From Phaeobacter sp. J2-8 (GTDB lineage: Bacteria; Pseudomonadota; Alphaproteobacteria; Rhodobacterales; Rhodobacteraceae): a stretch of DNA of 64,000 nucleotides. The stretch covers positions 186,001-250,000 of the forward strand of contig NZ_JALIEC010000003.1 in the NCBI RefSeq assembly GCF_022867865.1. The letters are read 5' to 3'. Of this stretch, positions 1 through 9,553 are shown piece by piece. The first letter of the stretch is position 1. Each line of letters opens with the position of its first letter. The notes below the pieces were generated by a model. That model ran no database searches. It worked only from the letters and a program-made list of their open reading frames with translations, and had not been told where the DNA came from. The translations under genes and the position numbers were made by a program.

Positions 1-85
1 ACGCGCGCGATAATCCTGTGATCGTGGCCCCGCCAAGGGCCAGACCGCCAAGGCCAAATGCCATGATTTGTCTGCGATTATGCAT
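1..85 (-). CDS. Partial CDS: N-terminus of a Tat-signal exported protein
   Basis: Reading the reverse strand from an ATG at 85 gives 28 residues running off the window edge. The start has two adjacent arginines (NRRQIMAF) followed by a glycine/alanine/leucine-rich hydrophobic stretch, which looks like a twin-arginine export signal. A purine-rich ribosome binding site (GGGGAGA, in 91-99) sits just upstream of the ATG. The mature protein is outside the window, so its function cannot be named. It is divergent from the large cyclase gene that follows. Confidence 0.55.
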   Translation of the reverse strand, partial: MHNRRQIMAFGLGGLALGGATITGLSRA

Positions 86-249
86 GACGGGTCTCCCCTT
101 ATGGTGGTGTTTCTGGCACGAAACGGAAAAAAAAGCGACTATCGTCTGTATTGCTTGCCACCTTAAACAATTTAACTTGTGATATGGGTCACTTACGCGC
201 TTGATGGTGTCAGTTCCAAGCGAAACAAGCGCCATCGAAAGGAGGCCAC

Positions 250-3200
250 TTGCAAGTTGAAGATTGGCTTCGTGGTCATGGGCTTGAGAAATACGCCGCC
301 TGGTTTCTGGAACACGACATCGGGCTTGATGTTCTGGGGACATTGACCGACGCCGACCTGCGCGAGATCGGCCTGCCGATGGGCGCCCGCAAACGTCTGC
401 TGCGGGCGATTGGCCGAGAGCAATCAATCGCCCCAAGCCCGCAGGCCAAACACAATGCCACCCAATCCCCCGCGACGTCACACCCGGGCGGCAATCCCGC
501 GAATGCCGCCGATGGCGAACGTCGTCAGATCACGGTGCTGTTCTGTGATCTGGTCGATTTCACCGGGCTTGCGACCGAAATGGATCCCGAAGATCTTGAG
601 GTGCTGATGGCGCGGTTTGTCGACATCTGTCGGCAGACGGTGTTGCTGTGGGGCGGGCATCTGGGCAATTACCTTGGCGATGGTGTGCTGGTGTATTTCG
701 GCTGGCCTCAGGCCTATGAGGACGCACCACAACGGGCGGCGCATGCCTCGCTTGAGCTGGTGCGGGCGGTGGGGAAATTGCGCGGCCCGTCCGGGCGACC
801 GTTGCAGGTGCGGGTTGGCATGGCAACCGGGCTGGTCCTTGTCGGGCGCAAGCTGGATGCCGGCACCGGGCAACTTGAAACCGTCTTTGGGAAAACCCCC
901 AATCTGGCCGCCCGGCTTGAGGCGCTGGCCAATCCCGGAGAGGTGCTGATTGATGCGGCCTCGGCGGAATTGCTGCCGAACCCGCAATTCCGGCGCAGCG
1001 ATCTGGGCGCGCGTCAGGTCAAGGGATTTGCCCGTCCGGTGGGGGTTTGGCGGCTGGACACGGCACAGCGTCATGAAACCTCGGGCGCTTCGCCCGCGGC
1101 GCGGTTGGGCGGCGAGCCGATTGAAGGCCGCGATGGCCCCCTGTCCCGACTAGAGGATTGGTGGCGCGGTACGGCCGCGGGCGGCGGTCTGCGGTTGGTG
1201 GCATTGGTGGGCGAGGCGGGGATTGGCAAAAGCCACCTGGCCGCGCATTTCCTGCGCAATTGCAAGGCAGAGGGCGCCGGCGCGTTTGAATTGCAATGCT
1301 GGCCATATAACGACAATGCCACGCTTTATCCCTTTGTGGCGTGGTTGTACGAACGGGCGGGCATTTGCCCCGATGCCCCCTTGGACCAGCGTCGGGCGGC
1401 CTTTGTCGATTTGGCGCTGCGCGGCGGGGTATCCCCCTATCTTTATCTTCAGGGGCTGGGGGATCTTCTGGATCTGGCGCCACCGCCGAAAGGCCAGACC
1501 ACCGATCAACGCCAAACCGCATGGTTTGCCGCAATCGTCGATGACATTCGGGCGCTTTGTGCCGGTGGTCCGGTGGTGATGGTGATCGAGGACATGCATT
1601 GGACTGATCCGCTGACCGATCAATTTCTGTTGGCGTTGGCTGGCTCCTGTCAGGATCTGCCTCTGATGATATTGGCCACGTCACGGCCTCAGACCCGCCC
1701 GGCCTGGCAATCGTCGGACACCAGCCGCACGTTGGAATTGTCGCGGATCGGGCGGTCGGCGGCGGCGCGGATGGTGGATCAATTGGCGGTCGGCAGGGTG
1801 CTGGCCGATGATATTCGGACCCAGATCGTCGAAGCCTCGGACGGGGTGCCGTTGTTCATTTCGGAACTGACCCGCGATCTTCTGGCGCGCAGCGGCAACA
1901 CGGTCCAGCCCAATGGGGCATTGACCATTCCCGCCACGCTTCAGGGGGTGTTGTCGGCCCGTCTCGACAGTGCGGGGTCTGCCAAACCTCTCGCCCAGAT
2001 CGCAAGCTGCATTGGCCGGGCTTTTGATACGGGGCTGCTGGCCCGCGTGCTGGGCGCGGCCCCGGCTGATCTGCGCCCCAGTCTGGCCAAGCTGGAGGAA
2101 CTGGCGCTGATCGAGCCGGTGGACCTTGGCGACACGCGGTATCTTTTCCGCCACGCGCTGATTCAGGAGGCGGCCTATCAATCGCAGCCGAAATCGCTGC
2201 GTCGTCAGCGCCATGGGGCGATTGCCGATGTGTTGAACGACAATTCCGGCCATGATGTGCGGCAATTGGCCAACCATCTGACCGCAGCGGAACGTTTTGA
2301 CGCCGCCATTGCCCGCTGGCAAGAGGCCGGCGACCGGGCCGTGCGCCGGTCCGCCCAAAGCGAAGCAATTGAGCTTTACAATCGCGGGCTTGATCTGGTG
2401 GGACATCTGCCAAAGGGGCGCGACACCGATCTGCGGCATCTGACGCTTTTATTGGCGCTCGGCCCGGCGGTGTCGTCGCACGATGGGTATGGCGCGGAAC
2501 AGGTGGGGGCGGTCTATACCGAAGCGGCGGAACTGGCCGATCGTGTGGGCACCGCATTGGACCGGTTCAAGGTGCGCCGCGGCCTGTGGCTCTATTATCA
2601 GATGAGCGCGCAATACGTTGGTGCCGAAGAGGTGGCGCAACATATGCTGCAAAGGGTCGATGAAGACGGGTCTGACCCGGCCCTCGCACTCGAGGCGAAC
2701 CGGGCCTTGGGGGCCACGGCCTTCATGCTGGGGAAACTGTCCTTGGCGCGCTGGCATCTTGGGCTGGCAATTGACGGCTATGCAAGCGGGGTCGGTTCCG
2801 GCAATACCGCGCTTTATGGCGATGATCCGGGGCTGGCCTGTATGGCGTATCTGTCATCGACACTTTGGTATCTGGGCGAACCGGATCAGGCCGGGTTCTG
2901 TGCCGATGAAATGCTGGAGATCGCCCGCCGGATCGGGCATCCGTTTTCCATGGCGCGGTCGCTGACCTTTGCGGCCTTTACCTTTCATCTGATGCGCGAT
3001 TTTGACCGATTGTTGCCCATTGCCAAACAGGCCGCCCGCCATGCGGACCGCTATGAATTTCCATTTCATGCCGGGGTCGGGCGTATTCTCTGGGGGTGGT
3101 GTCTGTGCCAACAGGGCGCGCGGGCGCGCGGCTGGGAGATCATGAAACAGGGATATGCGCAATATACCGCCTCTGGCAGCCATATGTTGCAGCCGTTGTA

Positions 3201-3612
3201 TTTCACCCTGATGGCCGGCATTGCCCGGGACCGTGGCAAACCGGACGAGGCCTGGGATTTTTCGCAAAAAGCGTTGGAGCGGCTGCGGTTGACGGGCGAA
3301 GGCCTGGTGCGGCCCGAAGTGTTGCGGGTTCAGGGGGAGTTGCTCGCGGAGCGTGGCGAGATCGCTCAGGCGCTTGCTATGTTCAATGAGGCCGCCACAT
3401 TGGCGGATGCTCAGGGGGCGGTTTTTTGTGCGTTGCGCGCGCGGGTCTCTGCGGTGCGGGTCGACCCGACACAGGCGCCGGATCTGGCGGTGGCATTGGC
3501 GGGTTATCCGCCGACGATGGAAGTGCCCGATGTGCGCGATGCACGCGCGGCATTGGCGGCGGTTCATGAACAAGAACAGGACAGCACACATGGCGAACAC
3601 CGCCACCCATGA
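250..3612 (+). CDS. SAM-domain class III adenylate/guanylate cyclase with AAA ATPase and TPR regions
   Basis: A 1120-residue multidomain signalling protein. Residues 1-60 resemble a sterile alpha motif (SAM) domain. Residues about 90-270 form a class III nucleotidyl cyclase domain: FCDLVDFT supplies the metal-binding aspartate and GDGVLVYFG the second. Residues about 295-550 form an AAA/NACHT-like ATPase with Walker A GEAGIGKS and Walker B VMVIEDMHW. The rest is helical and TPR-like. The start is a TTG at 250: a near-perfect AAAGGAGG ribosome binding site lies 5-6 bases upstream, and the SAM domain begins at once. No membrane segments are seen, so it is probably cytoplasmic. The product is probably cAMP, but the substrate cannot be fixed by eye. 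The gene overlaps the methyltransferase downstream. Confidence 0.88.
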   Translation: MQVEDWLRGHGLEKYAAWFLEHDIGLDVLGTLTDADLREIGLPMGARKRLLRAIGREQSIAPSPQAKHNATQSPATSHPGGNPANAADGERRQITVLFCDLVDFTGLATEMDPEDLEVLMARFVDICRQTVLLWGGHLGNYLGDGVLVYFGWPQAYEDAPQRAAHASLELVRAVGKLRGPSGRPLQVRVGMATGLVLVGRKLDAGTGQLETVFGKTPNLAARLEALANPGEVLIDAASAELLPNPQFRRSDLGARQVKGFARPVGVWRLDTAQRHETSGASPAARLGGEPIEGRDGPLSRLEDWWRGTAAGGGLRLVALVGEAGIGKSHLAAHFLRNCKAEGAGAFELQCWPYNDNATLYPFVAWLYERAGICPDAPLDQRRAAFVDLALRGGVSPYLYLQGLGDLLDLAPPPKGQTTDQRQTAWFAAIVDDIRALCAGGPVVMVIEDMHWTDPLTDQFLLALAGSCQDLPLMILATSRPQTRPAWQSSDTSRTLELSRIGRSAAARMVDQLAVGRVLADDIRTQIVEASDGVPLFISELTRDLLARSGNTVQPNGALTIPATLQGVLSARLDSAGSAKPLAQIASCIGRAFDTGLLARVLGAAPADLRPSLAKLEELALIEPVDLGDTRYLFRHALIQEAAYQSQPKSLRRQRHGAIADVLNDNSGHDVRQLANHLTAAERFDAAIARWQEAGDRAVRRSAQSEAIELYNRGLDLVGHLPKGRDTDLRHLTLLLALGPAVSSHDGYGAEQVGAVYTEAAELADRVGTALDRFKVRRGLWLYYQMSAQYVGAEEVAQHMLQRVDEDGSDPALALEANRALGATAFMLGKLSLARWHLGLAIDGYASGVGSGNTALYGDDPGLACMAYLSSTLWYLGEPDQAGFCADEMLEIARRIGHPFSMARSLTFAAFTFHLMRDFDRLLPIAKQAARHADRYEFPFHAGVGRILWGWCLCQQGARARGWEIMKQGYAQYTASGSHMLQPLYFTLMAGIARDRGKPDEAWDFSQKALERLRLTGEGLVRPEVLRVQGELLAERGEIAQALAMFNEAATLADAQGAVFCALRARVSAVRVDPTQAPDLAVALAGYPPTMEVPDVRDARAALAAVHEQEQDSTHGEHRHP

Positions 3613-4500
3613 CATTTGGAATGGCCAATCAGGACGTGATTGGGCGGATAATCAGCGTGCCTTGGATATTTTCCTGCGTGACGCAATGGATCAATTGCTG
3701 GCCGACCTGCCGCTGACACCCGGCGCAAATGTGCTGGACATCGGCTGTGGTGCGGGCACGCTCAGCCTGCGCATGGCGGATCAGGTGGCAGAGACCGGCG
3801 CGGTCCTGGGGCTGGATGTGTCAGAGCCGCTGTTGCAATTGGCACGCAGGCGCAGCGTGGGGCGCGACAGCCCGAGCTTTCGCAAACTCGACATTCAGAC
3901 CGATGATCTGGATCAGCCGGGGGCAAAGTCCGCGACAAGGTTCGATCTCTGTGCGTCGCAAATCGGCATGATGTTCTTTTCCGATCCGGTCCGGGCGTTG
4001 CGGCGCATTCGCGCGCATCTTTGCCCCGGTGCCGTGATTGCGTTCAATGGCTGGGGGCAGGACGACAACCCGTGGTTTTCCCTGCCGCTGAAGGTGGCGG
4101 AACGCCATCTTGGGCCGTTGCCCTCTGCACCGGCCAGCCCCGCCCCTAACAACGCCGCCCCGATCAGCCCCCCCCTGTCAGCGCCGCCCCGCCGCCGGGG
4201 CCCCTGGCTTTTGCGGATGTGACCTATGTTACAGGCTTATTGACCAAAGCGGGTTATGATGAGGTGACCGGCCAGCGCCGAACCATCGCCATCCGCCATC
4301 CACAGGGGCTTGCTGCGCTTATGCAATCGCTTTCATATGTCGGGCCGATCTCGACCCTTTACCGGTTGAAACAGCCGGACACCGCGCAGCGCGATGCGAT
4401 CGCCGCGGAGATTCAGGCTGAATTCACCAGATATATCCTGCCCGATGGCAGTCTCGAAATGCCGGGGGCGATGATGTATTACAAAGCAATTGCGCCGTGA
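3590..4500 (+). pseudogene. Class I SAM-dependent methyltransferase, frameshifted
   Basis: The ATG at 3590 overlaps the end of the cyclase. The first frame encodes a Rossmann methyltransferase: VLDIGCGAGTLSLRMA is the S-adenosylmethionine-binding glycine motif and VLGLDVSEPLL the acidic loop. After about residue 185 this frame turns into proline/arginine-rich nonsense and stops at 4222. The C-terminal part (FADVTYVTGLLTKAGY to MMYYKAIAP) continues in another frame to 4500. Adding one C to the C8 tract at 4168-4175 rejoins the frames and gives a continuous protein of about 300 residues. Either a true single-base deletion or a homopolymer undercall. The substrate is unknown; the family includes UbiE-like enzymes. 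Confidence 0.75.
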
Positions 4501-4904
4501 TGGACAACATGATCCTGACACTGGTGTTGTTGGCCGGGTTGCAGGTCAAACATCTGCTGGCGGATTTCGTCCTGCAAACGCCGTTCATGCTGGCGGGAAA
4601 AGGCCGCTATGGCCATATTGGCGGGCTGTCCCATGCGGCGCTGCATGGGGTGTTGAGCTTGCCGATCCTGTTGCTGGCGGTTGTGGTCTTTGCCGGGCCG
4701 TCCCTTGGTCTGGTGCTGTTGATCGTGCTGGCCGAGGTGCTGGTGCATTATCATCTCGACTGGGCCAAGGAACGATGGGTGCGCCATCACGCGGTAACGG
4801 CGGCACAACCGGGGTTTTGGCGCGCCATCGGGATTGATCAGAGCCTGCATCAATTGACCTATCTGATGATGGTTGCGGCGATGCTGTCGGGGTCGGCGGA
4901 TTGA
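4500..4904 (+). CDS. DUF3307 family integral membrane protein
   Basis: About 134 residues, strongly hydrophobic, with three to four predicted membrane segments. The motif KHLLADFVLQTPFM near the N-terminus and the histidine/aspartate-rich HYHLDWAK and QSLHQLTY segments are typical of DUF3307 proteins. No biochemical role is known for the family. The ATG at 4500 overlaps the TGA of the preceding methyltransferase (TGATG); a GTG one codon upstream at 4497 is an alternative. Coupling to the cyclase and methyltransferase suggests one transcript. Confidence 0.75.
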   Translation: MDNMILTLVLLAGLQVKHLLADFVLQTPFMLAGKGRYGHIGGLSHAALHGVLSLPILLLAVVVFAGPSLGLVLLIVLAEVLVHYHLDWAKERWVRHHAVTAAQPGFWRAIGIDQSLHQLTYLMMVAAMLSGSAD

Positions 4905-5047
4905 ACAGACCGGGATTTGGGGGCGCGATGGACGGGAACGGATCTGGATTCCTTGCCATCTAACGGGCGGGCGGCGCAAATCGGGCTATCAACTGGTGGC
5001 GGGGGGCGTTATGCCGATGGCATCTGTCCTCAAATCGTGAAAGTGCC

Positions 5048-6253
5048 ATGTCAGACGAATTCTACCGCCTCAGCCTGTTGCCGCCTTATGTGATCGCCGA
5101 AACCAATGCGATGCGTGCAGCCGCAAGACGCGCGGGCGAAGATGTGATCGACCTTGGCATGGGCAACCCCGATCTGCCGCCGCCGCAACATGTGATCGAC
5201 AAGCTGGTCGAAGTGGCGATGAAACCCGATGCGCATGGCTATTCCCAGTCCAAGGGCATTCCCGGCCTGCGCCGCGCACAGGCGAATTATTACGGCAATC
5301 GTTTCAACGTCGACCTTGACCCCGAGACCGAGGTCGTGGTGACCATGGGGTCAAAGGAAGGGCTGGCAAGTTTGGCCACGGCGATCACCGCGCCGGGCGA
5401 TGTGGTGCTGGCCCCCGATCCGTCTTATCCGATCCACACCTTTGGTTTCATCATGGCTGGCGCGACGATCCACGCGGTGCCAACCACGCCGGATGAATTC
5501 TATTTCGAAAGCCTGGAAAAGGCGGTTGCCGATTGCCGCCCACGGCCCAAGGTTCTGGTGGTCAATTATCCGTCCAACCCGACCGCTGAAACCGTCGATC
5601 TGGCGTTTTACGAACGGCTTGTGGCCTTTGCCCGTGAAAACAACCTCTATGTGGTGTCCGATCTGGCCTATTCGGAACTTTACTACGATGGCAACCCGAC
5701 CCGGTCGATCCTCGAAGTGCCGGGCGCCAAGGAAGTGGCGGTTGAGTTCACTTCGCTGTCAAAAAGCTATTCCATGGCTGGCTGGCGTATGGGGTTCGCG
5801 GTGGGCAATCCCCGGCTGATCGCGGCGATGACGCGGGTGAAATCCTACCTTGATTACGGTGCGTTCACCCCGATTCAGGCTGCCGCCTGTGCCGCGTTGA
5901 ACGGCCCACAGGATATCGTGGCGCAGAACCGCGAACGCTATCAGAAGCGGCGTGATGTGCTGGTCGAGAGTTTTGCGCGGGCTGGCTGGGACATTCCGGC
6001 ACCTGCGGCCTCCATGTTTGCCTGGGCGCCGTTGCCACCGGCGCTGGCGCATTTGGGCTCGCTTGAGTTTTCCAAGCAGCTCCTGACCCACGCCAAGGTC
6101 GCGGTGGCCGCCGGTGTCGGCTATGGCCCGCGCGGCGAAGGTTACGTGCGCATCGCCATGGTCGAAAACGAACAGCGCATCCGCCAGGCCGCGCGCAATG
6201 TGCGCCGGTATCTGCAATCGGTTGGGGTCAACACGCCGACACAGGGCGAATAA
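5048..6253 (+). CDS. PLP-dependent class I/II aminotransferase (AlaC/LL-DAP-like)
   Basis: A 401-residue fold-type I aminotransferase. The PLP lysine is K239 in SLSKSYSMAGWRMGF, and D205 (YVVSDLAY) would pair with the pyridine nitrogen. LGMGNPDLPPP near residue 36 and NYPSNPTAE near 173 are family motifs. Best match by eye is the group annotated as alanine-synthesising transaminase AlaC or LL-diaminopimelate aminotransferase; the true substrate is uncertain. It probably makes alanine or a related amino acid from its 2-oxo acid using glutamate. The gene stands alone, converging with tctA. Confidence 0.85.
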   Translation: MSDEFYRLSLLPPYVIAETNAMRAAARRAGEDVIDLGMGNPDLPPPQHVIDKLVEVAMKPDAHGYSQSKGIPGLRRAQANYYGNRFNVDLDPETEVVVTMGSKEGLASLATAITAPGDVVLAPDPSYPIHTFGFIMAGATIHAVPTTPDEFYFESLEKAVADCRPRPKVLVVNYPSNPTAETVDLAFYERLVAFARENNLYVVSDLAYSELYYDGNPTRSILEVPGAKEVAVEFTSLSKSYSMAGWRMGFAVGNPRLIAAMTRVKSYLDYGAFTPIQAAACAALNGPQDIVAQNRERYQKRRDVLVESFARAGWDIPAPAASMFAWAPLPPALAHLGSLEFSKQLLTHAKVAVAAGVGYGPRGEGYVRIAMVENEQRIRQAARNVRRYLQSVGVNTPTQGE

Positions 6254-6285
6254 TACGCAAAATTGCACTTGGTGGGGCAAGGCGG

Positions 6286-7878
6286 CTATGGCCGCTGTTG
6301 CCCTGCCGATCTGCGCAGTGACAACCCCACCGACACCACCGCCAATGCCATGAACAGCGCAGCAATCGGATGGGTGAACAGGAACCAGGCATCGCCGCCG
6401 GTGGCCGAAAATGCCTGACGCGCCGTATCTTCCAGCCGTCTGGCCAGCAAAAAGGCGATGACAAAGGGCAACGGCGACATGCCGACGCGGCGCATCAGAT
6501 ACCCCAAAACACCAAAGCCGATGGCAAAGCAGATTGCGATCATTCGCGGATCTTGCACATAGATCACCGTCAGGGTCAGCAACAACACCATCGGCATCAG
6601 GAATTCCTTGCGGGCGCGTGCCATTACCCCCGCCATCCGCATGAACACCCCGCCAATGGTCCAATTCATCAAATTGGCCAGCATCATCATGGTAAACAGA
6701 CCAAAGGCGACCACAAGTTCCGGGTTGATCCGGTCGGGGGGGATGCGGAACACCGCTGGGCCGGGATTGAAGCCGCCGATGCTTTCGGTGGCCAGGATCA
6801 GAAAAACCGCAGCGGCATTGCCGGGAATACCCAAGGATAACACCGGGATCAGGTTCGCGCCCGACACTGCGCTGTTGGCGGCCTCGGTTGCGGCGATGCC
6901 CTCCGGGGCGCCTTTGCCAAAGGGCAGGCGGTCGGGGTGTTTGCGGGCATGACGGCGTGCGCCAGAGGTATGGCCAAGGGTCGCCGCCAGCGTTGACCCA
7001 ATGCCCGGCAGCGCCCCCACGGCGGTGCCAATCACCGCTGACCGCGCAATATAGGGCGCGATACGGCGCAGATCTGCCCGGCTCAGCGCCGCGTGATCGG
7101 TGGGTTTTGGGGCCTTGGGTGCGTCCGGTCTGTGGCGATCGCGCCGCAGATCGTCCAGCGATTTGAACACCTCTCCCAGGATCAGTACCCCGAGAACCGC
7201 AGTGGTGACCGGAAACCCCCGCGCCAGCGACTGGGTGCCAAAGGACAGCCGGGGATAAAAATCCTCGCCCGTGCCGATATAGGCGGCCATCAGACCCAGC
7301 CCCATGGCAATCAATCCCTTGCCAACCGAGTTCCCGATCACCGACGCGACAAAGGCCAGCGACAGGATCAGCAATGCGGTTTTTTCCGGCAGGTCGAGAT
7401 AGCCCTCGATCACCACCGCCAGAAACGGTGCACACAGGATCAGCACCACATCCGAAAAAGTGTCACCCGTGGCCGAGCTGACATGCGCGATTTTCAGCGC
7501 TTTGCGGGCCTGTCCGGCGCGGGTCATCGGGTGGCCGTCAAGCGTGGTCAGATAGGCATCCGGCGTGCCGGGGGTATTGAACAGGATTGCGGGCACCGCC
7601 CCGCCCAATGTCGCGCCCTTCATCACCCCGATCAGGAACCCCATGACCGGCAACAGCGCATCGGGGGTAAAGCCGAAGGCAGAAATCAAAAGCGGCAGGG
7701 CAATTGCCATGGCCATCGGCCCGGCCAGCCCCGGTGTTGCGCCGACAACAATCCCCAGAATGAAACCCGCCACCACCATCAGCACGGTGATCGACACCGA
7801 AAGACCAAAGAGATCAAAGGCCTCTGGTCCCTGAAACACCGCCAGAACACCAAGCCAGATGTAATCGGTCAGTCCCAT
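6286..7878 (-). CDS. tctA: Tripartite tricarboxylate transporter, large permease TctA
   Basis: About 530 residues, nearly all hydrophobic, with roughly 11-12 membrane segments in the inner membrane. Diagnostic TctA motifs are GIVVGATPGLAGPMAMAIALP near residue 40 and the second glycine-rich repeat AVGALPGIGSTLAATLGH, followed by SAVSGANLIPVLSLGIPG. The ATG at 7878 overlaps the stop of tctB (ATGA); the open frame extends further upstream but only inside tctB. Together with TctB and the periplasmic TctC it forms a secondary importer for citrate or other carboxylates. Substrate not determinable here. Confidence 0.93.
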   Translation of the reverse strand: MGLTDYIWLGVLAVFQGPEAFDLFGLSVSITVLMVVAGFILGIVVGATPGLAGPMAMAIALPLLISAFGFTPDALLPVMGFLIGVMKGATLGGAVPAILFNTPGTPDAYLTTLDGHPMTRAGQARKALKIAHVSSATGDTFSDVVLILCAPFLAVVIEGYLDLPEKTALLILSLAFVASVIGNSVGKGLIAMGLGLMAAYIGTGEDFYPRLSFGTQSLARGFPVTTAVLGVLILGEVFKSLDDLRRDRHRPDAPKAPKPTDHAALSRADLRRIAPYIARSAVIGTAVGALPGIGSTLAATLGHTSGARRHARKHPDRLPFGKGAPEGIAATEAANSAVSGANLIPVLSLGIPGNAAAVFLILATESIGGFNPGPAVFRIPPDRINPELVVAFGLFTMMMLANLMNWTIGGVFMRMAGVMARARKEFLMPMVLLLTLTVIYVQDPRMIAICFAIGFGVLGYLMRRVGMSPLPFVIAFLLARRLEDTARQAFSATGGDAWFLFTHPIAALFMALAVVSVGLSLRRSAGQQRP

Positions 7879-8534
7879 CAGAGATCGCCATTTGGCGGCA
7901 ACAGCAAACCGTCCAGCGGCAGATCGAACAACAGCGCCAGCGCCAGAGAGGTCGCCAGGGCAAGGGCCAGATGGCGCGGGCGCCAGCGGCCTTCGGCCCC
8001 TGCCATCAGGGCCGCGGCGATAAAGGTCCCGCCGGTCAGGTAACCGATGTATTTCCACGGGGCGGTGTCGCGCAGGCTGCGATAGTTGAGATCTGCCGCA
8101 ACAAAGGGGTCAGCCAATGCCACCGCCAAGGGCCCGGCCCAGCGCATCAACACCAGCCCCAGACCACAGATCGCCAGAAAGCGCAGCAGAAACAGCAGGT
8201 GACTGCGCTGCAATCTGGCGGCGGGTTCCCCGGGTTTCGCTGCGAGGCTTTGCAGCAAGAGGACACATCCGCCCAAGCCGATAAAGCCGGCGGCCAGTGT
8301 CGGCGCCAGCGCATCGCCCAGGGTGATCCGGCGGCGCTGCACCTCTATCAACCCGGTGCCGCTGTCCATCGGTATCCAGATCAGCGCAATCACCGCCGCC
8401 AGGGCGGTACACCCCAGGCCAAGCCACAGTTGATCGGAAACAGCGCCGCGCCGGATCGGCGCGGGCTCTGATTTTGCGTCGTGCAGCGGACTACTCCGCT
8501 TCGACCGTGGCCAGCAATGCGCCCGCCGCATCAT
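7878..8534 (-). CDS. tctB: Tripartite tricarboxylate transporter, small permease TctB
   Basis: About 218 residues with four hydrophobic segments, the size and position expected of the small TctB subunit between tctC and tctA. Sequence similarity among TctB proteins is weak, so the call rests on topology and context. The start is uncertain: ATG codons at 8534 and 8531 overlap the end of tctC by about 40 bases and have a GAAGGG upstream, while no good in-frame ATG or GTG lies closer to the first membrane segment. It overlaps tctA by four bases. Confidence 0.8.
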   Translation of the reverse strand: MMRRAHCWPRSKRSSPLHDAKSEPAPIRRGAVSDQLWLGLGCTALAAVIALIWIPMDSGTGLIEVQRRRITLGDALAPTLAAGFIGLGGCVLLLQSLAAKPGEPAARLQRSHLLFLLRFLAICGLGLVLMRWAGPLAVALADPFVAADLNYRSLRDTAPWKYIGYLTGGTFIAAALMAGAEGRWRPRHLALALATSLALALLFDLPLDGLLLPPNGDL

Positions 8535-9444
8535 ACCCTTCGGTCACCAGCGTCTGCGCCGCATCACCGGCAATCACCGTGGCACCGCCAAAGGCGGCGG
8601 TGATCATGGCGTTGGATTTGTAACCTTCTGTGGAAACGACATCGGAAATAGCCTCCGCCAGCGCATCGCGGGTCGCGGTTGGCATGTCCTTGGGGCCGAT
8701 GAACAGGAAATAGCCATCGGCGTTAAACGGCACGCCAAGGTCGGCAAACACCGGCGCGTCCGGCGTCTGGATCAGCGGGGTCGACAGCGCCGAGGCCAGA
8801 TTGACCATTTCGCCGGCGTCGACCGCCTTGCCCTGAATGCCGGCCATGAATCCCAGATCCATATCGCCCGCGATCACACCATTCATTACTTCCCGACCGC
8901 CGCGCACCGACACGATATTGAACTCGACACCCTGTGCCTCACTAACAAGATAGGCAAGGTCGGCAAGTTTCGGGGACATCACCCCAAACCGCAGCGTTTC
9001 GCCGGATTTGGCCGCGGCAATCACGTCGGCAAAGCTGGTCCAGCCCTTGGTGCTTGGGGCAACGACGGCCATCTGGAAGCTGGATGTGGTGGTAATGGCG
9101 GTGAAATCATCGGGGGTCATCCCGGCATCCGCCACACGCATGTTGTAGCCAAGCGTTTCCGTCACAACCATGCCAATGGCCGTGCCATCCGCCGGCATGT
9201 CGTGCAAAGCCTTGGCCAGATTCAACCCGCCTTTGCCGGTGACCTGCTGCGGGATCAATTCCCAGCCCAGCTTGGCCTCCAGATCCTCGGCAATCAATCG
9301 CGCCTGGGTGTCGGCACCGCCCCCCGCAGCAAAGGCGATCATCAATTTGACTGGACCAGAGGGTGACCAATCCGAAGCATGGACCGACGTTGTCAACGCT
9401 GCGACGAAACCGGTTGCGGCCAGAGCTTTGATAAACCAAGTCAC
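8491..9444 (-). CDS. tctC: Tripartite tricarboxylate transporter substrate-binding protein TctC
   Basis: About 317 residues with an N-terminal signal peptide (FIKALAATGFVAALTTSVHA). After cleavage the mature start WSPSGPVKLMIAFAAGGGAD matches the Bug/TctC family, where the AGGGAD loop contacts the ligand carboxylate. The GTG at 9444 is chosen because AAAGGA lies about 8 bases upstream and the signal peptide then starts cleanly; a longer frame from 9498 would cover the palindrome. Binds an organic acid in the periplasm and hands it to TctAB. First gene of tctCBA and divergent from a marR gene, its likely regulator. Confidence 0.9.
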   Translation of the reverse strand: MTWFIKALAATGFVAALTTSVHASDWSPSGPVKLMIAFAAGGGADTQARLIAEDLEAKLGWELIPQQVTGKGGLNLAKALHDMPADGTAIGMVVTETLGYNMRVADAGMTPDDFTAITTTSSFQMAVVAPSTKGWTSFADVIAAAKSGETLRFGVMSPKLADLAYLVSEAQGVEFNIVSVRGGREVMNGVIAGDMDLGFMAGIQGKAVDAGEMVNLASALSTPLIQTPDAPVFADLGVPFNADGYFLFIGPKDMPTATRDALAEAISDVVSTEGYKSNAMITAAFGGATVIAGDAAQTLVTEGYDAAGALLATVEAE

Positions 9445-9485
9445 GAGATATTCCTTTTCTGCGTTCTTGTGTGATGCAAAAATTT

Positions 9486-9499
9486 GTTGATGCATCAAC
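9486..9499. promoter_or_regulatory. Perfect 14-bp palindrome, candidate MarR operator
   Basis: GTTGATGCATCAAC is a perfect inverted repeat in the 109-bp divergent gap between tctC and marR. A partial copy (TGATGCAA) lies just to the left at about 9472-9479. Position and symmetry suit a MarR dimer controlling both tctCBA and itself. Binding is inferred only. Confidence 0.6.
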
Positions 9500-9553
9500 G
9501 GCGTCGGTGTTCTATTTTAACATTTGCGGACCGTAGGCGTTATGGAGAGATAA

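Noticed and set aside
5759-7435. 558-residue open frame on the reverse strand overlapping the aminotransferase and tctA
   Set aside because: Shadow of tctA in another frame; the TctA motifs are only in the frame ending at 6286.
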